A DNA stretch of 64,000 bases from Phymatolithon calcareum (GCA_977006965.1 OZ345370.1:2232001-2296000); one strand, 5' to 3'; shown: positions 10,773-21,289, numbered from the stretch's first letter. The notes: generated from the letters alone by a model not told the origin. Program-made: numbers and translations.

Positions 10773-12060
10773 TATGAATTTGAGACGCGTCGTCGATCTT
10801 AGCACGTGACACTAACATCGCTAGTCCGACTGCAGTCTCGTCGCCGTGTACCGTGCAGCGGCATCAGAAAGAGACGTGGCCACCAAGCGTGAGAATGCAG
10901 GATGAATCGATTTGCTGGGTCATTGAATTGCAGGGCATTTACGTGGTGCCAACGAATGCTCGCTCGCGATCGGCGAGCTCGACCATCTGACTGGCTCACT
11001 ATTAGCGACTGTACGCGTGCTGCAACACACCCATTGGACGCGGGGGCTGCCCATCTGCTCTCATTGCACGGGAAGCGCGTACGCCTGGTGATTGTAATCT
11101 TGATGGCACAAGCCGCCGTGGCGGCGCAGTGCGGTGCGCCCGTGGCAATTTTGTCAAGTGAACGTCCACTCGCTGAGATAACCGAACTGATTCATGCAGC
11201 TTCGGTGCTGAATAATTCTTAGCGGGAGACTTTCAAGGTCGCAAGAACGTCTGTCGCACTTGCATGGCTGCGAAACTGTGGTGTTGTGGAAAGTCTTCCT
11301 CTGTGATAGAGAACTTGGTGCGTGGTTAGGTATTGCAAATGCGGGGTGGTGGAGCCGACGGTCCCGTTGGTGGGATTGGCAACGCGACGGAGGAGGAGGT
11401 GGAGCAGATACGATATCACCGACCGGAGAGTGTTTTTGAGACGTATTTTGCGAAAACGTTTTCAAAACCGCGTCACTAGTCGCCAACGACAGTAGGGCGG
11501 TCGTCATGCGTGGCGGTCGACTTGCGACAGGGACATGCTACGGCCTGCCCGCAGTGAATGTACGTAGATGCAAGCGTCGTCGCTGGAGCGCCCTGTCGTC
11601 GGATACAAATAAGCTACGCAGAGCGCGGGATGTCAGAGTACAGTACTTCATTAGCGCACGGACAGTGCTACCGGAAGCGTTCATGATGGTGCAAGGTTGC
11701 GCGACGTGCACCGCGTGATTGTTCAGTACAACCTGTGAAGCACTGTCCTGGTGTGTCGTGATCATTGGCAAAAGCTGGAAGAAAGGCATGGGCAAGCTAT
11801 TCCCCCACAGAAGAGATGCACAAAAGCAGACGGTGCGCAGTGCATGCCGCCGTTGGCGGTTAGTCATGCTTCGATTTTGACCTTAAAAGCTTGCGATGTA
11901 TTGCCCTGTGCTACTGTATCTGCCGAGAACACTCAATTCTCAGCTAACTTCCCTCAAACCTCAGTACTTCACGCTAGCAAACGGTAACTTTATGTTGACA
12001 AAATACGACATCAATTCTGAGATCCCACTAAGTGCATTGTAAATTTAACTATCTCCTGAG
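10773..12060. other. intergenic, no gene supported
   Basis: Short frames on both strands (for example plus 10902-11222) have no recognisable domains. This is the 3' flank of the NLR gene. One AGTACAGTACT-type word lies near 11637. Confidence 0.35.
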
Positions 12061-15000
12061 CTACAGTAAGAGCTCTCCTATGACGACTTGACCATCTGCG
12101 AGACCAGCTACAGCTTTTGAATGCAGCGCACTGTAGCAAGATTCGGTACATTCAAATGGCATGGTGGCGACTTGAACTGTTTTCGCGTTCTCCCCTGTTG
12201 CATATATCTTGCGGGTCTCTCCTTGTATCATGTATCCAGGACGTCGCATCCAGGTTCCAGTTCTGGTGTCCAAAAGAAAAACCTCAACTGACGTATGTAC
12301 AACACACAAGTAACTGCCAGTATCGAATTCAAGGCTTCTGATGCGTCCTGTGCCCCCGTATTGCCTTGTGATCCCGTCATCCACGCATTCTCCACTCTCC
12401 CCATCCCACACATGAACAGTCCCGTCCCAATATCCCGAAACAATCCGACTTCCGTCCCCGCTCATTGCAACGCACTGCACACACTTGAGGGGTCCACGGA
12501 GTGGTCCCACCACGCATTCTCCGCTCTCCCCATCCCACACACGAACAGTCCCGTCACGAGATCCCGAAACGATCCGACTTCCGTCCCTGCTCATTCCAAC
12601 GCACTGCACATGTCCCTTGTGTCCACAGAGTGGTCCCAACACGCATTCTCCGCTCTCCCCATCCCACACACGAACAGTCCAGTCCCAAGATCCCGAAACG
12701 ATCCGACTTCCGTCACCGCTCATTGCAACGCTCATCACAGCATCGTCATGTCCACGGAGTGGTCCCAGCACGCATTCTCCGCTCTCCCCATCCCACACAC
12801 GAACAGTCCAGTCCCAAGATCCCGAAACAATCCGACTTCCGTCACCGCTCATTGCAACGCTCATCACACCATCGTTGTGTCCACGGAGTGGTCCCACCAC
12901 GCATTCTCCGCTCTCCCCATCGCACACACAAACAGTCCCGTCACGAGATCCCGAAACAATCCGACTTCCGTCACCGCTCATTGCAACGCACGTCACATTA
13001 CCATTGTGTCTACGGAGTGGTCCCGGCACGAATTCTCCGCTATCCACATCCCACACACGAAAAGTCCTGTCAAAAGATCCCGAAAAAATCCGACTTCCGT
13101 CACCGCTCATTGCAACGCTCAACACAGCATCGTTGTGTCCACGGAGTGGTCCCACCACGCATTGTCCGCTCTCCCCATCCCACACAAGAACAATCCTGTC
13201 ACCAGATCCCGAAACGATCCGACTTCCGTCGCCGCTCATTGCAACGCTCAACACAGCATCGTCGTGTCCACGGAGTGGTTCCAGCACGCATTTTCCGCTC
13301 TCCCCATCCCACACACGAACAGTCCAGTCCCAAGATCCCGAAACGATCCGACTTCCGTCACCGCTCATTGCAACGCTCATCACAGCATGGTCATGTCCAC
13401 GGAGTGGTCCCAGCACGCATTCTCCGCTCTCCCCATCCCACACACGAACAGTCCCGTCACGAGATCCCGAAACGATCCGACTTCCGTCACCGCTCATTGC
13501 AACGCTCAGCACAGCATGGTCATGTCCACGGAGTGGTCCCAGCACGCATTCTCCGCTCTCCCCATCCCACACACGAACAGTCCAGTCCCAAGATCCCGAA
13601 ACGATCCGACTTCCGTCACCGCTCATTGCAACGCTCATCACAGTATCGTCATGTCCACGGAGTGGTCCCAGCACGCATTCTCCGCTCTCCCCATCCCACA
13701 CACGAACAGTCCAGTCCGAAGATCCCGAAACAATCCGTCTTCCGTCTCCGCTCATTGCAACACTGGTGATCATATGCTCATGACCCTTCAATATGCGTAC
13801 AGTACACATCGCTTGTAAATCGAAAACATGGATTTCGCATCCTTGCCCAACTGCAATTATATTTTGTTCACCGCTCAAACACACGGCTCTAACCTCCTTC
13901 TCAAACTCGATACGGAAAAGTTCTCGGCCATCCGCCCTCCATCGCAGCTCGTGCTTCGGCACATAGTGAGGCTTCGGAACATGCATCGACACACTTGACA
14001 AGAACCGCTGCACAAACTCTGACGATGCGCACTGCGATTGTAATCGACCGTACATTTCAAACGGAGTTGCGTGTATACTACTGTTCATATTCACCCAGCT
14101 TTCTTCAAGCGCCCTGCGCACTGCGTCCGCCCCAATACTTCCTCCGCCACAATGCCATAATTCCTGAAAATCATCCCGCAGAGCCACTATTCCTCCAACC
14201 TTCATTCGCCTCTCCGACCATCGTACATCACACAGCAACGATTCCAGCTCACATCCTTCGCTCATCCCCAAGTGTCGAGCAAGGTTCTTTTCAATGTACC
14301 CATCCTCCGGTACTTTTTCACGATCCCACCACTCGCGGCAATCATACCTATTTGACTCCACCACGTTACCACCCTCTTTCCGCATGTATCCATCGAGCAA
14401 CCGTGCATGCCAAAGAGAAGCACGATTCTTTTCAATGGATAGTGCCTTGGCTTGTTCAAGCACAAGATCGTGCAGTGCCAGACCGTCAACCTCTCCCGCT
14501 GGCGTTGCGTCCCACCGTCGCATAACTAGGTGCATATCTGCCAGTTTAGACATAAGTTGCTTAGTAGCTCGCTCGTTAGTCTCCCACAGACGTTGCAGGC
14601 ATGTCCGAGGAATCCAACCCTGCTTCCGTAGAACACTCAGCGCTTCAAACTTTTCTCCCACGCTCAATTCGCATCCAAGTTTCATCCGACCTTCTTCACC
14701 ATCCGCCCAATCTTCGCAATGCTTCAAACTGGTCTTAACCACCGCTCTCAGTCCCCGGTACTCATCACCACTTCCGGCTCCTATACTTTCGATGTTTTCT
14801 TTCAGCTCATCCGCATATGTCAATAGCGACGCACCAATGATGCCATCTCTTTCTTCGATTAAGTTGCGCAAACTCGTCCCAGCAGCACCTAATGCCACTG
14901 GCAGTCCACAGCACACATCCAAGATGTCTTCAAATGCCCTCCGAGTGTCGCTTGATTCCTCAACACATTCATTTTCGATGCCAGCATACTTGGCCAGAAT

Positions 15001-16167
15001 TCTCGACGCCTGCTCCCCGCGAACTTCGCGCGGGCTGAATTTCACCTCGACGAACTGTTGCGAGATCGACTTCTCCCGTGTCGATATCACCATCGCACTT
15101 GATCGTGAGTTGCAAAGCAACAGCTTAAGCGAACTCAGATATCCGATTGGGTGTCCCTCGAACGACCAGATATCATCACATACGAACAGGGCACACCTAC
15201 CTCTGAACCACAGAGACGCTTGTTTAGCAGCTGATTCCGCAGATCTCTTATTTGAGATATCCCTGGCACGACACTCGCCGCCCGAGCTTTCAACGAACAG
15301 TGCAACACCTTCAATCACATCCTCTTCAGTAGCGTCTTGTCCAACAGTCATGAAGAACACCCCGTCAACGTACTTCTTCTTCACTTCCGATTCCCGGCAA
15401 AGAGCCTGAAGTGCAACAGTTTTCCCCACTCCACCCATTCCCACTGCCCCAACCATACCCGCACTAACAGCAGCCGTCACCCTTTCACCGCCACAGTTCC
15501 ACAATACTTCACGCTTCAACAATCCCTCCATCGTATCACCACTGAAATTTAGTACCACTTTGTTCGAAAGCGGCGGCTCATCAAAATGCGCACGGTATTC
15601 GTCACATGTCACCCTGTCATTAACGTTCATGGAAGGGGTAACGAGAGCTATTGCTACACGTTCAATCGCGGGTTGAGCCTCCTTCCATATCGCGTCAAGT
15701 TTTTCAAGCGCTGTTTTCACCTTGTTCACCCTAGAGAATAGCTTGCCCCCCTTCACCGAACGACCCTCAACCATTCGATTTCTGCTTCGCAATGAACGGC
15801 GCCCTTGTTCCGAACAGTTACCGACAACATTAGAGCTCCCACTCGCACTTGTAGGAGAGCTCTCTCTAGTAAACTCATCCTCTAGGCTCTTCAACATGTC
15901 CTCTGCCCTTGTCAGATATCCTTCAACGTTCTTGAGAATGGTGCGAAATGTGATTGTCGCACGTAAGCCAATAGCTTCCTTGTCATCCACAAGCGTTGCT
16001 TCGATACTTTCAACACTTGTTTTGCAGTCTTCGAAGGACTTGATGGAAGAATCCCAGTTGTCCGGCAGTGACCCATAGTCTTCGCACCGCTTCTTGAAGT
16101 TTGACAATCTCTGTGCCAACTGATTGATCATGCCGACAACTCCGAACACAAGACCGGCTGCAGCCAT
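12061..16167 (-). CDS. NLR-like STAND protein: helical N-terminus, NB-ARC, WD40 repeats
   Basis: A 1,368-residue single-exon signal-transduction ATPase of the NLR type, probably an intracellular sensor. Residues 1-100 start with a hydrophobic helix (AAAGLVFGVVGMI) and look like a helical bundle. The NB-ARC follows: P-loop GMGGVGKT at about 244-251, Walker B CALFVCDDIW at about 325-334, an RNBS-B-like VISTRE near 360, and GLP at 421-423. A winged-helix region ends in LHDLV, the counterpart of the MHD motif. After a linker come 11 near-identical 43-residue WD40 repeats (793-1265), with a degenerate blade before and one or two after, enough for two seven-bladed propellers. It has no LRR or TIR. 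Plants use NB-ARC with LRRs, and fungi and bacteria pair STAND modules with WD40. ATG 16167 begins the hydrophobic helix. Ligand and output are unknown. Confidence 0.92.
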   Translation of the reverse strand: MAAAGLVFGVVGMINQLAQRLSNFKKRCEDYGSLPDNWDSSIKSFEDCKTSVESIEATLVDDKEAIGLRATITFRTILKNVEGYLTRAEDMLKSLEDEFTRESSPTSASGSSNVVGNCSEQGRRSLRSRNRMVEGRSVKGGKLFSRVNKVKTALEKLDAIWKEAQPAIERVAIALVTPSMNVNDRVTCDEYRAHFDEPPLSNKVVLNFSGDTMEGLLKREVLWNCGGERVTAAVSAGMVGAVGMGGVGKTVALQALCRESEVKKKYVDGVFFMTVGQDATEEDVIEGVALFVESSGGECRARDISNKRSAESAAKQASLWFRGRCALFVCDDIWSFEGHPIGYLSSLKLLLCNSRSSAMVISTREKSISQQFVEVKFSPREVRGEQASRILAKYAGIENECVEESSDTRRAFEDILDVCCGLPVALGAAGTSLRNLIEERDGIIGASLLTYADELKENIESIGAGSGDEYRGLRAVVKTSLKHCEDWADGEEGRMKLGCELSVGEKFEALSVLRKQGWIPRTCLQRLWETNERATKQLMSKLADMHLVMRRWDATPAGEVDGLALHDLVLEQAKALSIEKNRASLWHARLLDGYMRKEGGNVVESNRYDCREWWDREKVPEDGYIEKNLARHLGMSEGCELESLLCDVRWSERRMKVGGIVALRDDFQELWHCGGGSIGADAVRRALEESWVNMNSSIHATPFEMYGRLQSQCASSEFVQRFLSSVSMHVPKPHYVPKHELRWRADGRELFRIEFEKEVRAVCLSGEQNIIAVGQGCEIHVFDLQAMCTVRILKGHEHMITSVAMSGDGRRIVSGSSDWTVRVWDGESGECVLGPLRGHDDTVMSVAMSGDGSRIVSGSWDWTVRVWDGESGECVLGPLRGHDHAVLSVAMSGDGSRIVSGSRDGTVRVWDGESGECVLGPLRGHDHAVMSVAMSGDGSRIVSGSWDWTVRVWDGESGKCVLEPLRGHDDAVLSVAMSGDGSRIVSGSGDRIVLVWDGESGQCVVGPLRGHNDAVLSVAMSGDGSRIFSGSFDRTFRVWDVDSGEFVPGPLRRHNGNVTCVAMSGDGSRIVSGSRDGTVCVCDGESGECVVGPLRGHNDGVMSVAMSGDGSRIVSGSWDWTVRVWDGESGECVLGPLRGHDDAVMSVAMSGDGSRIVSGSWDWTVRVWDGESGECVLGPLCGHKGHVQCVGMSRDGSRIVSGSRDGTVRVWDGESGECVVGPLRGPLKCVQCVAMSGDGSRIVSGYWDGTVHVWDGESGECVDDGITRQYGGTGRIRSLEFDTGSYLCVVHTSVEVFLLDTRTGTWMRRPGYMIQGETRKIYATGENAKTVQVATMPFECTESCYSALHSKAVAGLADGQVVIGELLL
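12373..13791 (-). repeat. 11 tandem 129-bp WD40-coding repeats
   Basis: Each unit is 129 bp (43 codons) and encodes the pattern LRGH..AV.SVAMSGDG, then SRIVSGS.D.TVRVWDGESG, then EC.LGP. Units are nearly identical at the DNA level, with variation concentrated at a few codons: those after GH, the residues flanking the Asp of SxDxT, and the last strand. The arrangement implies recent unit duplication or gene conversion. The opposite strand is open across the array (12295-13818) only because of this repetition. Confidence 0.95.
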
Positions 16168-17056
16168 TCCGGCAAAGGGAATAGATGTCGAGGCACAGCC
16201 CTGTCTTCAACCTCACAGCTTACCTCCTTGTGTGGCTTGCTTTGCAAGCTCCTCAGGCGGGATCGAAGCACGTGAGCACGTTTGTCCCTAAGAAACAGTC
16301 TTTGGTGGGAGTGTGTATTTCTGTGCGGAGGGGTCGCATTAACGCGTGCAATATTTACCCTACAGCTGTGGAAGTCGTTAGTAGTCAACTTCAAGAGTAT
16401 CATGGTGTATTTTGCAGCATTGAAAGTTATGGCACATTTTTCAAATTTTAATTTGCAAAACATGTTTTTTGTGCCTCGATATTCTCTTTCTATTGGTGCA
16501 ATCTGATTTTCCAACGAACATCCCTGTCGAAAGCTAATAATTGCAAAATGTTTTTCCAGAAATATGGAAAACATTGATGACATCCGTCTTGGGGCCGGTC
16601 TATACCGGCATGTTCGTGTTCGTTTGTTCGTTTTATCATAATTTTGATGACTTGTCAATTTTGAATTGGCAATTGAATGCAAAAAAATATGCGCCGTGCG
16701 TTTACAGGAACACACGCCAGGAGCAGGAAAGTTAACCTCTTTCCCGGAAAAATAAGGTTCCATGTTCATGTTTGTTCGCTCCCGCCAAATATCCAGTCCA
16801 TGGCCTTATATACCCCTCAAGAACGACTTTTGGTCTCTAAAATGGCGCGAAACTCGGACCCTACCTGCATCAATGCACGAAGCTGCTGTCGCGCATTAAA
16901 ACGCCCAGAAAGACGCTCAGCGAATTCACTCGGTCTCGTTATTCACCCGTTGGTGCTACACTCCCAATGACACGCTAATGCCATCGATGGAGACGGGAAC
17001 CCCATCGTATGGGTTTACATTGCACTCTGTCGAAACTTTCTGTGTGCGATTGTTGG
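16168..17056. other. 5' flank of the NLR gene, no gene seen
   Basis: This stretch holds the promoter region of the NLR gene and the left arm of a long inverted repeat (16601-16640). Short open frames are not supported. Confidence 0.4.
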
Positions 17057-17688
17057 CTATCGCGGCGACATCATCCTCACATACCGTAAAACATGTTGCG
17101 CTTTCCCTTCTTCCAGGAGTCGCAGCGTCACCATCGCATTCTGCAGGAAGAACAGCAGCACTGCTTCCTCCGCAAGCAGAAACAGCGCCGGCGCGACCAG
17201 TAGCATATCTATCAGCGACAGCAATGGCACGACATCAGGCACCAGAAGAAAGAAAGACACGGGGACGGTTGCCATGAGTACCGTCATCAGGGCGCACAGC
17301 TTGGGAAAGATCGGCTGTCGGCGAGGGCACAGGCGAGAGCTCATGGAAATTAGCTCGCGGAGTCGCGCCATCGCCAATTGAAACATTTGTTGCGCTTCCC
17401 CCACGGATGGCCGGAGAGACGGAATCATGTGGAAGAATGTCTTGCGCTTGCCCATCCATGATCCCTCAGGTAAAAGTTCAGCTTGCAAAGGGTGCTCGAG
17501 TCGAAGAGTTGGAGTTGCCCTGAGTGTGTACCAGTTTCATCAGTGTTGGGTATTATGAGTATGATCCAGAGCAATAGGAATATGATGAGCAACAAACATG
17601 TAGACTCTGTGGGTATAGACTGGTGCAACATTTGTCGCATCTCGTTATGATACAATCGAACAAACACGAACACGAACATGCCGGTATA
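16601..17688. repeat. inverted-repeat-bounded segment (about 1.09 kb)
   Basis: Bases 16601-16640 and 17646-17688 are inverted copies of one 40-43 bp sequence beginning TATACCGGCATGTTCGTGTT. They differ by a 2-3 base indel in a GTTC-rich run and a few substitutions. The segment between them holds the small membrane-protein ORF at 17057-17455. This resembles the terminal inverted repeats of a non-autonomous element, but I see no clear target-site duplication and no transposase. Confidence 0.55.
17057..17455 (-). CDS. small putative membrane protein, unknown family
   Basis: A 132-residue frame starting MGKRKTFFHMIPSL at ATG 17455. The first 55 residues are amphipathic and basic. They are followed by about 60 strongly hydrophobic residues: ALMTVLMATVPVSFFLLVP, then a Leu/Ala/Val-rich stretch ending FFLQNAMVTLRL, enough for two or three membrane helices. 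The C-terminus is basic. The hydrophobicity is unlike the surrounding chance frames, which favours a real gene, yet it sits inside the inverted-repeat segment and has no family I recognise. An open extension of 11 codons upstream lacks support. It could be a cargo gene of a mobile segment or a coincidence. Confidence 0.35.
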   Translation of the reverse strand: MGKRKTFFHMIPSLRPSVGEAQQMFQLAMARLRELISMSSRLCPRRQPIFPKLCALMTVLMATVPVSFFLLVPDVVPLLSLIDMLLVAPALFLLAEEAVLLFFLQNAMVTLRLLEEGKAQHVLRYVRMMSPR

Positions 17689-18406
17689 TGATAGACAAGC
17701 CCTTATTTTACGCACGGCTATAATTTGCACCAGTAAATTTACAGTAGAGCGCCTACCTCGAGGTATCATAAGGTACGCAACCATTGTTTACACTGTAAAC
17801 AGCTGTTAGTGGTTTTATGCTTATGATAAAGTGCTTAGATAAAATTCAGCTCACTTTATGTGTATTGCTATAGTTGTGGCATAACATGCATAGGATTTTC
17901 GGGGCGGAATGAACCTTCCCATCGTGACAGCGGAAGGAACGGAAGGGTGCACCTCCAATTTTTCCGTACGTGGGGATTGTATTCATCACCGCATGTTGGC
18001 CCACTCTTGGCTGAGACGTCCACGCTCTACTCCGTTCTCCAGAATGTCGAATTTGCGTCTGGTCGTCTTGGAGCCCGCCGTTAAGCCGTCACCTGCCATG
18101 CTACGCCTTCTGATCGAAATCTTGGCACTGGCTTATGACTGGAGAAACTCAAAGTCTGCCGTGCATCAATGCTAATGTCCACTGCTTTACGCAAAATATG
18201 CGCAAAACAGGGCACATTGGCGTGATGGATGCATATCCATCACGCAAGTTCATCACTCACTCTTCGCAGCTCATGCATGTCGTGTTCCTGCTGCGTCAGA
18301 TTGATGACGGAATCCATATGAAATGATGCATATCACAATGCTTCTGCTCTTTCACTTGTATCTCCACTGGAACATTCCCAACGGAGCTTTTCGTCTCTCC
18401 ATTCAT
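17689..18406. other. intergenic, no gene supported
   Basis: Only short frames without recognisable features. The sequence is AT-richer than the coding blocks around it. Confidence 0.35.
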
Positions 18407-18852
18407 TCATTCTGCTTTTCCCGTAATGGGGCTAGCAGCATCCACAAACAACTTCAGTACTCGTTCATCGATATAGTTTGCTGGGAAACCATGTGGATGA
18501 GCGAGTACTAAAATTGGACCATCAGGATCAATATTGTTTTCTCGTTTGAACTGAATGTAGAATCTCTCTTGGAGGTCGATGGTATCAAAGCTAGAAACGA
18601 AAACCTTTGCTCTAGTCTCACACGCGCCAATATCGTCCCATTCCGCTCAGCCTGAAAGCCACGCGGCGTGGCCCACGCCCCTGCTTCGCAGCATCTACCG
18701 CCGACTGCTAAGGGCCAGTAAATGCGCGTGGCATCTGGTGTCACTTCGCCGCTGGCGTCCATTTTTTCATGCGCCTTCTGTGACACCTCTACGAAAACGC
18801 TGCCACGGGCAGCTAGCGCCGGATCCGTAAGACGTACCACCTTTCTCATCAT
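18407..18852 (-). pseudogene. frameshifted ORF of unknown family
   Basis: Reading from ATG 18852 gives MMRKVVRLTDPALAARGSVF and continues to about GFQAE. The protein-like sequence then switches frame near 18630 and continues WDDIGACETRAKVFVSSFDT, DLQERFYIQF, GPILVLAHPHGFPANYIDER and VLKLFVDAASPITGKAE before TGA at 18407-18409. Both parts look coding and join without a gap, so a single indel or a sequencing error explains the break. No GT-AG pair fits. About 146 codons in total. I do not recognise the family; the downstream half has the look of an enzyme strand-loop-helix (LVLAHPHG). Confidence 0.45.
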
Positions 18853-19571
18853 TTGGATATCGACGCATGGGGCTGGAGAGTTGTACTAGGCCGGCCTATT
18901 GGACATAAGGCTGTGCAACCCCGTGCTTCGTTTTCATTTTCTACTGACCCCGATTGTTTTGCGAAAAAGCGCAGGCTTCATGAGCCTGGGTGTGCTTCCA
19001 AGAGCTAAGCCCTCTCTGCACTTAAATCGCGAATAGCATGCGTGTCCCCTCGAAGTCACTGTTGGTTCTATCCTTGCCCTGCTATCTATGCCCGACATGG
19101 AACTTGTTCCGTGAAAACAGTTCATTTTCTCACACTGTGTATCGAACCACCGCTGACACTTGCCCGCGCGGCGTAGATAAGTGTCAGTGGTGGTTCTACA
19201 CACAGGGTGACGTGGGCCACGCGAAAGTCCTCCGTCCAAACAGAGAATCTCTTTCTCCTGAAGCGCATCTCTAGATAAGACGTAGGGAGGTAAACCAAAT
19301 CATGGCCATGAAGAACGCCCTGTTGACCTCCATCGATGATTGCCATATGCTTTAGAAAAACCTCAAATTGAGGGGAAGAAACATGGAACAATTTTAATCC
19401 CCAAAACATGTTTTTGGGAATAAAATTGCTGCGCTGGATCTTCACACGATATGCATCATTTGCCTTAACATCCATCTCTTCATAGACTGCAGGCGACCGG
19501 AGCACACACCTTCTGCTCATCCATTTTCGTTCTCGCCACAACTCCCAACGCAAGCGACTTCAATTCTTACA
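18853..19571. other. RTCB 5' flank with long hairpin
   Basis: No supported gene. A minus-strand frame (19122-19553) divergent from RTCB has no recognisable domain. The stretch holds the hairpin at 19131-19209 and, near its right end, the RTCB promoter and 5' UTR. Confidence 0.35.
19131..19209. repeat. imperfect long hairpin
   Basis: The arms around GAACCACCGCTGACACTT and AAGTGTCAGTGGTGGTTC are inverted copies with one mismatch. Pairing continues outward through CACACTGTGT / ACACACAGGGTG, giving a stem of about 30 bp closed by a loop of about 17 nt. This could be a foldback element or a structured transcript. Confidence 0.6.
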
Positions 19572-21289
19572 ATGGAGGTCGAACCAGCCGTTTCCCCAAC
19601 CGCCCTCGAAACCCGCAAGCGCAAATCCGGCGGTCGCACTCTAGCAGAGGAGCGTTCCTACCTAACAAAGGTAAACCCCTGTCGCTACGACATCTCCGTC
19701 GGCTTCGTCCCCAACATGCGTGCCCCGGGCACCTTTTACGTAAACTCCGTTCTCGCCCCGCTAGTCTTCGCCGAACTCGAAGCGCATTCCTCACGCGGTG
19801 CAAATGCACCCGGCTTCCTCCCCGCCGTGAAGCAAATCGCCAACGTCTCCAGTCTCCCCGGCATAGTGTCGCGCTCCATTGCAATGCCGGACGTGCATTC
19901 CGGGTACGGTTTTGCAATCGGCAACGTGGCCGCCTTCGACATGGACGATCCCACCGCCGTCGTCTCCCCGGGCGGCGTAGGCTTCGACATAAACTGCGGA
20001 GTTCGTCTCATCCGTACCAATCTCACGATATCAGAGGTCGGTCCCGTACGTCAAAAGCTGGCGCAAACGCTGTTCGATCACATCCCCGTCGGTGTAGGAT
20101 CAAAGGGGATCATTCCAACCACTATGGCCAGTCTTGAAGATGCGCTCGAACTCGGGATGGATTGGTCGTTGCGCGAGGGATATGCATGGCCGGAGGATAA
20201 GGATCATTGCGAAGAACACGGGCGTATGCTGCAGGCAGACCCGACAAAAGTATCCCTGCGAGCGAAGAAACGCGGATTGTCGCAATTGGGCACGCTCGGT
20301 GCTGGGAATCATTACGCTGAGATTCAAGTCGTCGATGAGATTTTTGATTGGGTTGCAGCGAAGAAAATGGGTATCGATCGTGTCGGTCAGATTGTCGTCA
20401 TGATTCACTCAGGGTCGAGAGGACTGGGGCATCAGGTCGCTACTGATGCTTTGCAGCATATGGAACGTGCCATGGCGCGCGACGCCATCCATGTGAATGA
20501 TCGGCAATTGGCATGTGCGCGCATTCAGTCGGAGGAGGGGCGTGACTATCTTGCTGCCATGGCGGCGGCGGCGAATTTCGCATGGGTGAATCGAACGTCC
20601 ATGACGTTTCTGGCGCGACAGGCGTTTGCAAAGGTGTTTCAGAGAACGCCGGCAGAACTTGATATGCATGTTGTGTACGACGTGTCTCACAATATCGCCA
20701 AGGTGGAGACGCATGTTGTGGACGGGGTGCGGAAGAAGTTGCTTGTGCATCGAAAGGGGGCGACGCGTGCATTTCCGCCGCATCATCCGCTCATTCCGTG
20801 CGATTACCAGTTTACGGGGCAGCCGGTGCTCATTGGTGGGACAATGGGGACTTGCAGTTACGTTCTGCTCGGGACGGAGAAGGGGATGCGGGAGACGTTT
20901 GGGTCAACATGTCATGGGGCGGGACGGTCACAGAGTCGTTCTGCATGTCGTCGGAAGTTGAATTATGAGGAGGTGTTGAACAATCTTGAATCGAAGGGGA
21001 TTGCAATTCGAGTGGCTTCCCCGAAACTCGTGACTGAAGAGGCACCGGAGGTAAGTGATGTGTTCTTTGGATTTTTTTGTTTTTGTTCACATGTGCGAAC
21101 TTTTTCTAACAGATGGACGTGAATAACTTTGGCGCGTGTGCTTCTTCCCTTGTGCAACCCTCTACAAAAATAATATAATAACAAAAATAGAGCTACAAGG
21201 ATGTCACTGCCGTGGTGGATACGTGCGAAGAAGCCGGCATTTCTCGAAAGTGCGTCCGTCTTCGTCCTATCGCTGTTATTAAGGGCTAG
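19572..21289 (+). CDS. RTCB: RNA-splicing ligase RtcB (HSPC117/FAAP type), two exons
   Basis: 3'-phosphate RNA ligase that joins tRNA exons and repairs RNA with GTP and Mn2+. Exons are 19572-21050 and 21191-21289, giving 525 residues (human about 505). Signature blocks: [33 protein letters not shown] (metal-binding Asp and Cys), [50 protein letters not shown] (the guanylated His lies in the later STCHGAGR block) and the C-terminus [10 protein letters not shown]-like [10 protein letters not shown]. Splicing joins EEAPE to [12 protein letters not shown] exactly as in animal RTCB; reading through the intron would give a wrong tail. The last 11 bases overlap the 3' end of the convergent gene. ATG 19572 is the first in frame. 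Confidence 0.97.
21051..21190 (+). other. spliceosomal intron of RTCB
   Basis: A 140-nt intron, donor GTAAGT, acceptor AAAAATAG, phase 0. Removing it restores the conserved EEAPE-SYKDV junction of eukaryotic RtcB. A strong donor with a short AT-rich 3' end fits the other two introns found here. Confidence 0.93.

Noticed and set aside
12373-13791. CRISPR-like direct repeats
   Set aside because: Units are contiguous coding repeats of 129 bp without spacers in a eukaryotic gene.
12295-13818. Long plus-strand open frames (over 400 codons in three frames) across the WD40 region
   Set aside because: They mirror the 129-bp repeat on the coding strand; 129 is a multiple of three, so one stop-free unit makes the whole antisense array open. 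No family resemblance.
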